The notes: generated by a model from the sequence alone, not told the origin. 22,450 bases of DNA from an uncultured Clostridia bacterium (GCA_934122085.1 CAKOVS010000015.1:1-22450); one strand, 5' to 3'. Shown: positions 1 through 6,676, counted from the stretch's first letter. Numbers and translations: made by a program.

Positions 1-53
1 TATACTTATATCACAAATTTAAAATTAGGACATTTTCCTAAATGATATATTAA

Positions 54-85
54 GACATTATCATAAATGAATCATATATAATGTC
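54..85. repeat. 8-bp inverted repeat upstream of the first gene
   Basis: GACATTAT at 54-61 is matched by ATAATGTC at 78-85 with 16 bases between. It lies just upstream of the -35 element at 105 and could be an operator or the tail of an upstream transcript, but no U-tract follows. The first ~100 bases hold no gene that I can support. Confidence 0.3.
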
Positions 86-104
86 AAACTTATCAAAAAA
101 TTCC

Positions 105-133
105 TTGACAAACAAAAAAATATATAATAAAAT
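105..133 (+). promoter_or_regulatory. Sigma-A type promoter of the Ham1-type gene
   Basis: TTGACA at 105-110, a 17-base spacer, then TAAAAT at 128-133. Transcription would begin near 140, downstream of the in-frame ATG at 134. This is one reason to place the first start codon at 170. Confidence 0.65.
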
Positions 134-169
134 ATGAACAAAAGTTTTATAAAAAGAGAAGTGAAAAAA

Positions 170-745
170 ATGGAAAAAGAAATTATTTTTGTAACACACA
201 ATACAGGAAAAATAAAATCAGCTGAAAAATATTTTAAAAATTTAAAATTCAATACATTTAACTATGAATTAGATGAGCCTAGAAGTGATGATATAAAGGA
301 AATAGCAACAGCAAAAGTAAAACATGCTTATGAAATAGTAAAAAGACCATGTATAGCATTAGATACAGATTTTAGAATTGATGAATTAAATGGATTTCCA
401 AGAGCATTTGTAAATTTTTCATTAGAAACAGTAGGAATACAAGGAATTTTAAAATTAATGGAAGATAAAAGTAATAGAAAATGTGCATTTAATGAATGTT
501 TAGCATATCATGATGGAAAAGAAATACATTATTTCTATGGAAAACATCCAGGAAACTTATCAAAACAAATTCAAGGAAAAGATAGAAAAGAAAAATGGTC
601 AGACTTATGGTATATTTTTAAACCAGAAGGTTTTGATAAAACATTAGCAGAAATGGATGAAAAAGAAAGAGAAAACAGAAAAGATGTAGATGGCTCTTAT
701 TCTGCTATGGAAAAATTTGCAGAATGGTATCAAAAAAAGGTATAG
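170..745 (+). CDS. Non-canonical purine NTP pyrophosphatase, Ham1/RdgB family
   Basis: The predicted 191-residue cytoplasmic enzyme belongs to the Ham1/RdgB family, which hydrolyses deaminated purine nucleotides (ITP, XTP, dITP) to monophosphates and cleanses the nucleotide pool. Visible: the N-terminal nucleotide-binding signature FVTHNTGKIKSAEKYF (residues 7-22) and a central ALDTDFRIDELNGFPRAF segment at the place of the family's conserved acidic active-site stretch. That segment departs from the usual DDSGL wording, so this is a divergent subgroup and its substrate is less certain. The start at 170 is preferred over 134 because AGAGAAG lies just upstream and the -10 element would overlap the earlier ATG. 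The next gene follows after 4 bases, suggesting co-transcription. Confidence 0.82.
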   Translation: MEKEIIFVTHNTGKIKSAEKYFKNLKFNTFNYELDEPRSDDIKEIATAKVKHAYEIVKRPCIALDTDFRIDELNGFPRAFVNFSLETVGIQGILKLMEDKSNRKCAFNECLAYHDGKEIHYFYGKHPGNLSKQIQGKDRKEKWSDLWYIFKPEGFDKTLAEMDEKERENRKDVDGSYSAMEKFAEWYQKKV

Positions 746-749
746 CATT

Positions 750-1295
750 ATGATAAAAAGATGTAGATGGTGTAATTTAAATAATCCAAAATATATAGAA
801 TATCATGATAAAGAATGGTGTAAGCCAAATTTTAATGAACAATATTTATATGAAATGTTAATATTAGAATCATTTCAAGCTGGTTTATCATGGGAATGTG
901 TATTAAATAAAAGAAATGATTTTATAAAAGCATTTGATAATTTTAATATAGATAAAATTTGTGATTATAAAGAAGATAAAATACAAGAATTGTTGCAAAA
1001 CGAAAAGATAATAAGAAATAAACTAAAAATAAATGCTAATATAAATAATAGTAAAATCTTTAAAAAAATTCAGCAAGAATATGGAACATTTTATAATTAT
1101 TTAAAAACATTTACACAAGAACAAATTATATATGAAACAGATAAAACAACAAACCAATTATCAGATGTGTTATCTAAAGACTTACAAAAAAGAGGAATGA
1201 AATTTGTAGGAAGTACAATTATATATTCTTATTTACAAGCAATAGGTGTTATATATTCACATGATAAAGATTGCTTTTTATATAAAGAAAATTAA
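750..1295 (+). CDS. tag: DNA-3-methyladenine glycosylase I
   Basis: This 181-residue base-excision repair enzyme removes 3-methyladenine from alkylated DNA. Motifs match Tag closely: an N-terminal RCRWC (Cys5), His19 in YHDKEWC, the QAGLSW pocket (43-48) with Glu40 before it, and a C-terminal HDKDC (His171, Cys175). Cys5, His19, His171 and Cys175 correspond to the zinc 'snap' of the family. Length is close to E. coli Tag. The start at 750 is chosen because homology begins at MIKRCRWC and AAAGG lies at 736-740; the open frame back to 690 runs inside the upstream gene. With the nucleotide pyrophosphatase before it, it forms a small two-gene nucleic-acid hygiene operon. Confidence 0.93.
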   Translation: MIKRCRWCNLNNPKYIEYHDKEWCKPNFNEQYLYEMLILESFQAGLSWECVLNKRNDFIKAFDNFNIDKICDYKEDKIQELLQNEKIIRNKLKINANINNSKIFKKIQQEYGTFYNYLKTFTQEQIIYETDKTTNQLSDVLSKDLQKRGMKFVGSTIIYSYLQAIGVIYSHDKDCFLYKEN

Positions 1296-1311
1296 TAAAA
1301 TAGACAAAATA

Positions 1312-1329
1312 TGAACAATGTGTTGTTCA
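1312..1329. promoter_or_regulatory. Palindromic operator, probably for the TetR-type regulator
   Basis: TGAACAA-TGTG-TTGTTCA is a perfect 7-bp inverted repeat with a 4-base centre. It lies in the gap before the small membrane protein gene, whose partner two genes on is a TetR-type repressor. Such palindromes are the usual targets of this family, so autoregulation of the 1380-2334 pair is a reasonable inference. A -35-like TAGACA stands at 1301-1306; no clear -10 is seen. Confidence 0.5.
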
Positions 1330-1379
1330 AAATAAATACCAAAACAATTAAAATATAAAAAGAAAGGGAGGTATTTATT

Positions 1380-1733
1380 ATGGATACAAACAAAATTTAT
1401 GCAGAGCACATAGCAAATGAATATTCATCAAAAAAAGAATCAAAAGTAATAGCATTAAAAAAATTAGATAGAAAGGCAAAATTACCAGCTAATATATTTG
1501 TATATACAAATGGAATAATTATGAGTCTTATTTTAGGAATTGGTATGTGTTTATCTATGAGTGTTATTGGAAATGGACATTTTATAGCTTTAGGAATTGT
1601 TATTGGAATTTTTGGATTAATTGGTGTAAGTACAAATTATTTTTCTTATAAAAAAATTCTAGAAAATTCAAAAGCAAAATATGCACAAGACATAATAAGA
1701 CTTGCAAACGAAATTGCAGAAAATGATAAATAA
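1380..1733 (+). CDS. Small two-helix membrane protein of unknown function
   Basis: 117 residues with a strong ribosome binding site (AAAGGGAGG about 8 bases before the ATG). The N-terminal ~48 residues are polar and lysine-rich. Two hydrophobic helices follow (about 50-72 and 76-97), then a charged tail of about 20 residues. I recognise the general type as a conserved clostridial small membrane protein found beside TetR regulators, but cannot assign a biochemical role. The coding region ends 19 bases before the regulator start, so the two genes are almost certainly one operon behind the palindromic operator at 1312. Confidence 0.75.
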   Translation: MDTNKIYAEHIANEYSSKKESKVIALKKLDRKAKLPANIFVYTNGIIMSLILGIGMCLSMSVIGNGHFIALGIVIGIFGLIGVSTNYFSYKKILENSKAKYAQDIIRLANEIAENDK

Positions 1734-1752
1734 AAAAGGAGGGCAGTACGAA

Positions 1753-2334
1753 ATGAATAAAAATGAAAGTAAGTATTTTGGTACTGCTATTCTTTTTGAC
1801 GAAGCATTAATTTATTTACTTGAAAAGAAAGATATAGAATATATAACAATAAAAGAAATATGCAATAAGGCAGGATTAAATAGATCTACATTTTATTTAC
1901 ATTATGAATCTATAAATGATTTAATAGAAGAAACAATGGAATATATGAATAAAAAATTTGTAGAGTGTTTTACAGAAAACGCTACAGAAATTATTACTAA
2001 AATAAAAACAGCTTCTTTAAATGAATTGAAACTTGTTGAAAAAAGATATTTAACACCATATTTGAATTTCATAAAAGATAATAAAAAAATATTTAGAGCA
2101 TCATTTAAAAATCCAAAAGGAATGGAAGTAAATGAAAAATATAATAGTTTGAAAAAATACATTTTTATGCCTATTTTAGAAAGATTTAATATACCTGAAA
2201 AAGATAAAAATTATATGATATCATTTTATGTGAATGGTATTATAGCAATAGTTAAAGAATGGGTTAATACAGATTGTAAAGATTCTGTTAATAATATAGA
2301 AAATATTATTATAAAATGTGTAGGAACAATGTAA
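1753..2334 (+). CDS. TetR/AcrR-family transcriptional regulator
   Basis: 193 residues. The N-terminal helix-turn-helix is clear: ITIKEICNKAGLNRSTFYLHY (about residues 34-54), the TetR-family recognition-helix signature, followed by an all-helical ligand/dimer domain. Start 1753 is preferred over 1702 because AGGAGGG at 1737-1743 is correctly placed and the earlier frame overlaps the upstream gene. The C-terminal half (about 120-193) resembles the group with a TetR-like C-terminal domain rather than a drug-pump repressor. The ligand is unknown. It probably represses its own two-gene operon through the 1312-1329 palindrome. A terminator follows directly. Confidence 0.88.
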   Translation: MNKNESKYFGTAILFDEALIYLLEKKDIEYITIKEICNKAGLNRSTFYLHYESINDLIEETMEYMNKKFVECFTENATEIITKIKTASLNELKLVEKRYLTPYLNFIKDNKKIFRASFKNPKGMEVNEKYNSLKKYIFMPILERFNIPEKDKNYMISFYVNGIIAIVKEWVNTDCKDSVNNIENIIIKCVGTM

Positions 2335-2336
2335 AG

Positions 2337-2369
2337 AACAGATAAATTGTTTTCAATTATCTGTTTTTT
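2337..2369 (+). terminator. Rho-independent terminator after the TetR gene
   Basis: The AACAGATAAATTG arm pairs with CAATTATCTGTT (one bulged A) around a TTTT loop, followed by a run of T ending at 2369. It begins 2 bases after the stop codon. Confidence 0.8.
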
Positions 2370-2405
2370 ATATAATAGGAAAGTTATACTTTCCTATTAT
2401 ATAAA
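2367..2405. repeat. Perfect 17-bp inverted repeat
   Basis: The arm 2367-2383 is the exact reverse complement of 2389-2405, around the 5-base loop TTATA. It starts inside the T-tract of the preceding terminator and is not itself followed by T residues on the + strand. Function is unknown. Confidence 0.75.
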
Positions 2406-2420
2406 AAGCTATAATCGCTA

Positions 2421-2508
2421 GCCCTTTGAGATTTCATCGCTTCGCTCAGAAACTCAAATCGGGCGAGAACAAATCAAAGAAAAATTGGAAATTTTTCTTA
2501 TTTGTTCT
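2421..2508. repeat. Two further adjacent hairpins, one GC-richer than its surroundings
   Basis: Hairpin one: GCCC+TTTGAG+TTTC (2421-2435) pairs with GAAA+CTCAAA+GGGC (2449-2464) with small bulges around ATCGCTTCGCTCA. Hairpin two: AGAACAAAT (2466-2474) pairs with ATTTGTTCT (2500-2508), with inner GAAAAATT/AATTTTTC around a tight loop. The gap 2335-2606 holds no gene; it is filled by four consecutive hairpins and then a promoter. Confidence 0.6.
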
Positions 2509-2513
2509 GTTAT

Positions 2514-2556
2514 TAAGAAGAAATTAATAAACAATTACCAAAAAATGTGTTATAAT
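2514..2556 (+). promoter_or_regulatory. Promoter of the P-type ATPase with a shared 14-bp box
   Basis: Extended -10 TGTTATAAT with TATAAT at 2551-2556. The box TAAGAAGAAATTAA sits at 2514-2527, 23 bases before the -10, and no good -35 is present. The same box, at 22 bases, precedes the -10 elements of vanR and vanW. Placement over the missing -35 region is typical of activation by an OmpR/PhoB-type response regulator. Confidence 0.6.
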
Positions 2557-2606
2557 AAATCCTTGGAGAGAAATACATTTGTGTAACAATGAAGGGAAGA
2601 AATATA

Positions 2607-4922
2607 ATGGAAACAATAAAAGGTCTAACACATAAAGAAGTAGAAGAAAAGATAAAGCAAGGAAAATCAAATAAAGTAAAAATAAAAACAAATGAAAGTA
2701 TTTTAAAAATATTAAGAAAGAATATATTTACATACTTTAATTTTATCTTTTTAATATTAACTATATTACTTATCACATCACATTCATATAGAAATTTAAC
2801 ATTTTTAGGTATTATAATAACAAATATTTTAATAGGAATTATTCAACAAATCAGGTCAAAAATCACTTTAGATAAATTATCATTATTAGACAAAAACAAA
2901 TATACAGTAATTAGAGATGGAAAAGAGGAAGAGATAGATTCAGATAATTTGGTTGAAGGAGACTTTATAATTTTAGAATCTGGAAAACAAATTCCAGCAG
3001 ATGCAGAAGTAGTTTCAGGAAAAATATATGTAAATGAATCATTATTAACAGGAGAACAAAATGAAATTGAAAAAAACATAAATTCTAATCTTATGTCTGG
3101 AAGTTTTGTTATATCTGGAAGAGCAGTAGTTAAACTTACTAATGTAGGTGATGAATCTTTTTCAGCCAAAATAATGAAAGAATCTAAAAAAATAAAAGAA
3201 ACAAAATCAGAGATGATTTCAGCAATTGACAATATTGTTAAATTTGCAGGAATAATAATAATTCCTATTGGAATATTATTATTTATTGGATCTTATGGTG
3301 TAAATGGCTGTAGTTATGAGGAAAGTGTAAATTCAATGGTTTCAGCATTATTAGGAATGATTCCAGAAGGATTATACTTATTAACAACTGTTGCATTAGC
3401 TTTAAGTTCAATGAGACTTGCACAAAATAAGATACTTCTTCATGATATGAAAAGTATTGAAAGTTTAGCAAGAGTTGATGTTTTATGTGTTGATAAGACT
3501 GGAACAATTACAAATAATACTATGAAAGTTTTAGATATATTTGACAAAAATGAAAATAGTCTTATAGATAAAAAAGAAGATTTAAAAATTTTAGCAAAAT
3601 ATATAAATACAATTGAAGATAAAAACATAACAATTGATGCTATCAAAGAACAATTATATGGAATTTCTACAGAAAAATTATCTAATATAGAAAAAGAAAA
3701 TTTTAATTCAAAAAATAAATTTTCTTTTATAAAAATAGATGAAAATGTAACATATAAACTGGGAGCACCAGAAATATTATTAAATAAAGAATATGAAGAA
3801 TTAGTTAATAAGAGAACAAAAAATGGCGAAAGATTAATTGCTTTTGTTGAAATAAAAAATGATGAAACAATTCCTATTTTATTTATAAGTTTGAAAAATG
3901 AAATAAGAAAAAATGCAAAAGAAATTTTCGGATTTTTTGATAATAGAAATGTTCAAATTAGAGTTATTTCTGGAGATAATCCAATAACAGTATCATCAAT
4001 TGCAAAACAAGCAGGAATTAAAGGATATGAAAAATATATTGATTGTAGAGAATTAAAGAATTATGCAGATATACAAAAAGCAGTAAAAAAATATACTGTT
4101 TTTGGCAGAGTTAATCCAGAACAAAAAAGACAAATAATTAAAGCTTTAAAGGAACAAGGATTAAAAGTTGCTATGACAGGTGATGGAGTAAATGACATTT
4201 TAGCAATGAAAGAAGCAGACTGTTCAATTGCTATTGGATCTGGATCAGATGCGGCAAGAGGAACGGCACAAGTTGTATTACTTGATTCAGACTTTGGAAA
4301 AATGAGAAATATTGTTTATGAAGGAAGAAAAAATATTAATAATATAACAAGGTCTGCATCATTATTTACTTATAAAAATATATTTTCATTATTACTTTCT
4401 ATATATTCAATAATTTTTGCAATGCAATACCCATTAGAACCAAATCAAGTATCTTTAGGTAGTGCATTTACAATAGGTATTCCAGCATTTTTATTAACAT
4501 TTGAAGAAAATCAAAAGAAACAACAAAATGGAAATTTTATGAGAAAAGTATTTACAAATTCACTTCCAGCTGCAATAACATCTTTTTTAGCAATTGTAGC
4601 AATGGTTAAATTTTCAGATTTATTTAATGTTGGAGTAAAAGAAATTACAACAGCTTGTAGTTATTTATTCTTTACTGGAGGATTTTTAATATTATATAAG
4701 ATTATTAGACCATTAAATAAATATAGGACAAGTGTTATGTTTTTATGTATTTTAGGAATTATTTTAACAATTAATATAATGCCAAATTTTTTTGCAATAA
4801 AAGAAATATCAGAAAGATCTGCAATACTTGTTACATTGTTTGCAATAGCAGAATTTTCAGTAATTAGATGGATTACATTGATATTAGATAAATATGAAAA
4901 AAACAGAAAAAGTAATGCTTAA
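2607..4922 (+). CDS. Cation-translocating P-type ATPase, CtpE-like
   Basis: 771-residue membrane pump that uses ATP to move a cation. Hallmarks in order: actuator-domain LLTGEQ (TGE at 148-150), MIPEGL in the ion-binding helix (PEG 253-255), phosphorylation motif CVDKTGTIT (Asp296), a nucleotide-binding domain, TGDGVND hinge (526-530), and a C-terminal block of hydrophobic helices. The segment MIPEGLYLLTTVALALS followed by IESLARVDVLCVDKTGT resembles the actinobacterial CtpE subgroup, for which calcium uptake has been reported. There is no heavy-metal CPC motif or N-terminal CxxC domain. Substrate is inferred, not proven. Start 2607 is preferred over 2589 because AAGGGAAG lies at 2592-2599. 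The promoter box is shared with the van operons, hinting at envelope-stress control. Confidence 0.88.
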   Translation: METIKGLTHKEVEEKIKQGKSNKVKIKTNESILKILRKNIFTYFNFIFLILTILLITSHSYRNLTFLGIIITNILIGIIQQIRSKITLDKLSLLDKNKYTVIRDGKEEEIDSDNLVEGDFIILESGKQIPADAEVVSGKIYVNESLLTGEQNEIEKNINSNLMSGSFVISGRAVVKLTNVGDESFSAKIMKESKKIKETKSEMISAIDNIVKFAGIIIIPIGILLFIGSYGVNGCSYEESVNSMVSALLGMIPEGLYLLTTVALALSSMRLAQNKILLHDMKSIESLARVDVLCVDKTGTITNNTMKVLDIFDKNENSLIDKKEDLKILAKYINTIEDKNITIDAIKEQLYGISTEKLSNIEKENFNSKNKFSFIKIDENVTYKLGAPEILLNKEYEELVNKRTKNGERLIAFVEIKNDETIPILFISLKNEIRKNAKEIFGFFDNRNVQIRVISGDNPITVSSIAKQAGIKGYEKYIDCRELKNYADIQKAVKKYTVFGRVNPEQKRQIIKALKEQGLKVAMTGDGVNDILAMKEADCSIAIGSGSDAARGTAQVVLLDSDFGKMRNIVYEGRKNINNITRSASLFTYKNIFSLLLSIYSIIFAMQYPLEPNQVSLGSAFTIGIPAFLLTFEENQKKQQNGNFMRKVFTNSLPAAITSFLAIVAMVKFSDLFNVGVKEITTACSYLFFTGGFLILYKIIRPLNKYRTSVMFLCILGIILTINIMPNFFAIKEISERSAILVTLFAIAEFSVIRWITLILDKYEKNRKSNA

Positions 4923-4923
4923 T

Positions 4924-4961
4924 ACAAACCAGATAATTAGTTGATAATTATCTGGTTTTGT
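4924..4961 (+). terminator. Terminator after the P-type ATPase
   Basis: ACAAACCAGATAATTA (4924-4939), loop GTTGA, then TAATTATCTGGTTTTGT (one bulge). It starts 2 bases after the stop codon. The stem core is nearly the same as that of the terminator at 9481. Confidence 0.7.
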
Positions 4962-4993
4962 GATATAAAGAAACAATAAAAGGATGTGATTTT

Positions 4994-5464
4994 ATGGAAA
5001 AAACAAATGTTATGAGAATATTAGATCAAAAGAAAATAAAATATAATGAATATTTTTATGGAGATACAAATGCAATAAGTGGTGTTGAAGTTGCAAAAGT
5101 TTTAAATGAAGATGCAAGTAAAGTATTTAAAACACTTGTAACTATTGCAAAATCTAAACAAAATTATGTATTTATGATACCAGTTGAAAAAGAATTAGAT
5201 TTAAAAAAATGTGCTCAAAGTGTTAATGAAAAAAGTATAGAGATGATTCCTCAAAAAGATTTATTACCACTAACAGGATATGTTCATGGAGGGTGTTCTC
5301 CAATAGGATTAAAGAAACCATTTAAGGTTGTAATAGATATTTCGGCTAAAAATTTTAATGAAATAATATTTAGTGGTGGCAAAATAGGATATCAGGTTGA
5401 AGTTGAATTAAAAGCTTTAGAAAAGGTTATAAATTATAAATTTGATGATATAGTAAAGGAATGA
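4994..5464 (+). CDS. ybaK: YbaK-type Cys-tRNA(Pro)/Cys-tRNA(Cys) deacylase
   Basis: 156-residue trans-editing enzyme that hydrolyses cysteine wrongly attached to tRNA(Pro). The YbaK/EbsC fold is clear from TNVMRILDQKKIKYNEYFY at the N-terminus, DASKVFKTLVT (about 39-49, holding the conserved lysine), the GGCSPIGLKKPF loop (about 98-109) and FSGGKIGYQVEV near the end. Length equals that of standard YbaK proteins. The ATG follows AGGATGTGA. The stop codon overlaps the ATG of the next gene (ATGA), indicating translational coupling. Confidence 0.9.
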   Translation: MEKTNVMRILDQKKIKYNEYFYGDTNAISGVEVAKVLNEDASKVFKTLVTIAKSKQNYVFMIPVEKELDLKKCAQSVNEKSIEMIPQKDLLPLTGYVHGGCSPIGLKKPFKVVIDISAKNFNEIIFSGGKIGYQVEVELKALEKVINYKFDDIVKE

Positions 5465-5835
5465 TAAAATTGAAAGATAATATTGAAGATTTATTAGATT
5501 CTTTATCTAAAAGTAAATTTAGAGGTTCATTTCATTTAAATAAAAAAATGAAGGATTATGTAAAAGAAAAAGGATTTGATAAAATTAAATTAGATGCGAG
5601 AGATTTGATAACAAAAAGAATAGCACCAGAAAATCCAAATAATGATGGAAAACAAACACCAATGAGACAGGTACATCCAGTTTTTATTGCACAACATGCT
5701 ACAGGTTGTTGTTGTAGAGGTTGTTTAGAGAGAATTCATGGTATAAAAAAGGGACATGAACTTTCAAATGAAGAAATTGATTATGTTGTAAATACATTGA
5801 TGTTATGGATTCAAAGAGAAATGTCGAAAGATTAA
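5461..5835 (+). CDS. DUF4186 family protein
   Basis: Up to 124 residues. The signature HPVFIAQHATGCCCRGC (residues 72-88) followed by LERIHGIKKGHELSNEEIDY is diagnostic of DUF4186, a small family of unknown function. The His and Cys cluster (His72, His79, Cys83-85, Cys88, His93) suggests metal binding, but no activity is established that I know of. The ATG at 5461 overlaps the ybaK stop, but AAAGGA (5455-5460) abuts it; a TTG at 5470 would be better spaced and would begin at MKDNIEDLL, so the true start may be there. No terminator is obvious before the promoter at 5886. Confidence 0.85.
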   Translation: MIKLKDNIEDLLDSLSKSKFRGSFHLNKKMKDYVKEKGFDKIKLDARDLITKRIAPENPNNDGKQTPMRQVHPVFIAQHATGCCCRGCLERIHGIKKGHELSNEEIDYVVNTLMLWIQREMSKD

Positions 5836-5885
5836 TATTTTTAGGTATTATTGTTGTAAAGAAAATAAAAAAATATATTATTTTA

Positions 5886-5915
5886 TTGACATAATGAATA
5901 AAAGAGTAGTATAAT
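5886..5915 (+). promoter_or_regulatory. Strong promoter of the antitoxin RNA
   Basis: TTGACA at 5886-5891, 18-base spacer, TATAAT at 5910-5915: both hexamers match consensus exactly. Transcription would begin near 5922, at the foot of the 5' hairpin TACTAA (5921-5926)/TTAGTA (5941-5946). A strong promoter for a non-coding repeat RNA fits the excess of antitoxin over toxin expected in type III toxin-antitoxin loci. Confidence 0.8.
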
Positions 5916-5946
5916 AAATATACTAATAGAGAATTGCAATTTAGTA

Positions 5947-6035
5947 ATTCGAGTGTTTCGCAACTCATAAAAAATGGCGAACGATATATTCGAGTGTTTC
6001 GCAACTCATAAAAGATGGCGAACAATATATTCGAG
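5947..6035 (+). repeat. 41-bp tandem repeats of the antitoxin
   Basis: Two full units, 5947-5987 and 5988-6028, differ at two positions only (A to G in the loop, G to A near the end). A third unit starts at 6029 with ATTCGAG and then diverges while keeping the fold. The 41-base period lies within the range known for ToxI-type antitoxins. Confidence 0.92.
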
Positions 6036-6072
6036 CAAGGGTTAGCTCAAAGAAATAACCTGTTTTAATTAA

Positions 6073-6112
6073 GGGGAGTTAAAATTAATTTTTTAGCTCT
6101 CCATTTTTATTT
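6073..6112 (+). terminator. Terminator between antitoxin RNA and toxin gene
   Basis: GGGGAGTTAAAA (6073-6084) pairs with TTTTAGCTCTCC (6091-6102) with two G-U pairs around TTAATT, followed by ATTTTTATTT. In ToxIN-type loci this element limits read-through into the toxin so that the antitoxin is in excess. Confidence 0.85.
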
Positions 6113-6126
6113 AGGAGAATGTAGAT

Positions 6127-6624
6127 ATGAATTTAAAATTTTATGAAGTTGATGGTGAATATATAAAATATTTGAGGGTGAATGGAGATCAAAAGATTCC
6201 AAATATAGAATATGAAAAGCATAAGAAATTTTTTTGTGGAATAGTTTTAACAATTAATAATTTTAACTATTTTGCCCCAGTATCTTCCTATAATAAAAAA
6301 GTACATACATCATTTTTAATTATGGATAAAGATAGAGAAACAAAAGAATTAAAAGCAATATCTAGTTTAAGGTTTTCTTTTATGTTTCCATGTCCAATAG
6401 AATATTTGAGTCAAAAAGATTTTTCGAAAGAAGATGAAAAATATAAAATTTTATTAAGAAAAGAATTACATTATTGTAATATAAATAGAGAGAAAATAAA
6501 GAAAATGGCGAATGAAGTATATAGATTAGGATTAAATGAAAAAAATAGACAGAAATTTAATATTTGTGATTTCAAAAAATTAGAAGAAAAATGTTTAGAG
6601 TATATTAAGTTTAAAAATGTATAG
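6127..6624 (+). CDS. ToxN/AbiQ-family endoribonuclease toxin (type III TA)
   Basis: 165-residue RNase toxin, close in length to known ToxN proteins (about 170-190). Family features: N-terminal LKFYEVDGEYIKYLRVNG (3-20) followed by KIPN, then FFCGIVLTINNFNYFAPVSS (35-54), matching the 'KFYxIxxxYIxYL...VP' and 'GIVLxIxxxxYxxPLTS' pattern of ToxN, and a C-terminal CDFKKLEEKCLEY (147-159), very like the end of Bacillus ToxN. Central SSLRFSFMFPCPI (79-91) matches the conserved 'INxxxMIPIP' strand. RBS AGGAGA at 6113-6118. It has no promoter of its own; expression depends on read-through of the terminator at 6073. Homologues abort phage infection or stabilise replicons; that role here is inference. 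Confidence 0.88.
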   Translation: MNLKFYEVDGEYIKYLRVNGDQKIPNIEYEKHKKFFCGIVLTINNFNYFAPVSSYNKKVHTSFLIMDKDRETKELKAISSLRFSFMFPCPIEYLSQKDFSKEDEKYKILLRKELHYCNINREKIKKMANEVYRLGLNEKNRQKFNICDFKKLEEKCLEYIKFKNV

Positions 6625-6645
6625 TTATAAAATATTTAAAAACTA

Positions 6646-6676
6646 TTGACTTAGAGTAGACTCAAGGTGATATTAA
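6646..6676 (+). promoter_or_regulatory. MerR-type promoter with 19-bp spacer
   Basis: TTGACT at 6646-6651 and TATTAA at 6671-6676 are 19 bases apart. The spacer carries an imperfect dyad, CTTAGAGT-AG-ACTCAAGG. An overlong spacer with a central CTTAGAGT-type dyad is the hallmark of promoters opened by MerR-family activators. The regulator is not encoded nearby. Confidence 0.6.

Larger units (their letters stand above)
5922..6112 (+). ncRNA. Type III antitoxin RNA (ToxI-like), three pseudoknot units
   Basis: Predicted RNA of about 190 bases that binds and neutralises the downstream ToxN-like toxin. In the known family the toxin cuts the repeat precursor into pseudoknot units that inhibit it. 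Each unit here can form an H-type pseudoknot. Unit 1: stem 1 GAGT 5951-5954/ACTC 5963-5966, stem 2 TTCGC 5957-5961/GCGAA 5977-5981, A-rich loop 5967-5976. Unit 2 is the same, offset by 41. Unit 3: stem 1 GAGC 6033-6036/GCTC 6045-6048, stem 2 GGTTA 6040-6044/TAACC 6056-6060, loop AAAGAAA. Unit 3 keeps both helices with different bases. A terminator closes the RNA before the toxin gene. No protein is encoded in this stretch. Processing sites are not visible from sequence. Confidence 0.85.

Noticed and set aside
105..128. TTGACA with TATAAT at 123-128 as the first promoter
   Set aside because: The spacer would be only 12 bases; TAAAAT at 128-133 gives the correct 17.
690..749. N-terminal extension of the Tag protein
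   Set aside because: It lies entirely inside the upstream gene in another frame; the family begins at MIKRCRWC and the ribosome binding site fits 750.
5699..6025. 108-codon ORF on the - strand across the antitoxin region
   Set aside because: It runs through the tandem repeats and the end of the DUF4186 gene in antisense, with repeated residues arising from the repeats and no recognisable domain. Shadow frame.
5947..6060. 41-bp repeats as a small CRISPR array
   Set aside because: The whole 41-base unit is repeated, with no unique spacers between conserved repeats, there are no cas genes, and a toxin gene follows a terminator. Antitoxin RNA explains it better.
5922..6112. Structured leader as a riboswitch or T-box
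   Set aside because: It is a tandem of the same short pseudoknot with no single conserved aptamer core, and the downstream gene is a ToxN-like protein. No T-box or known aptamer motif was seen.
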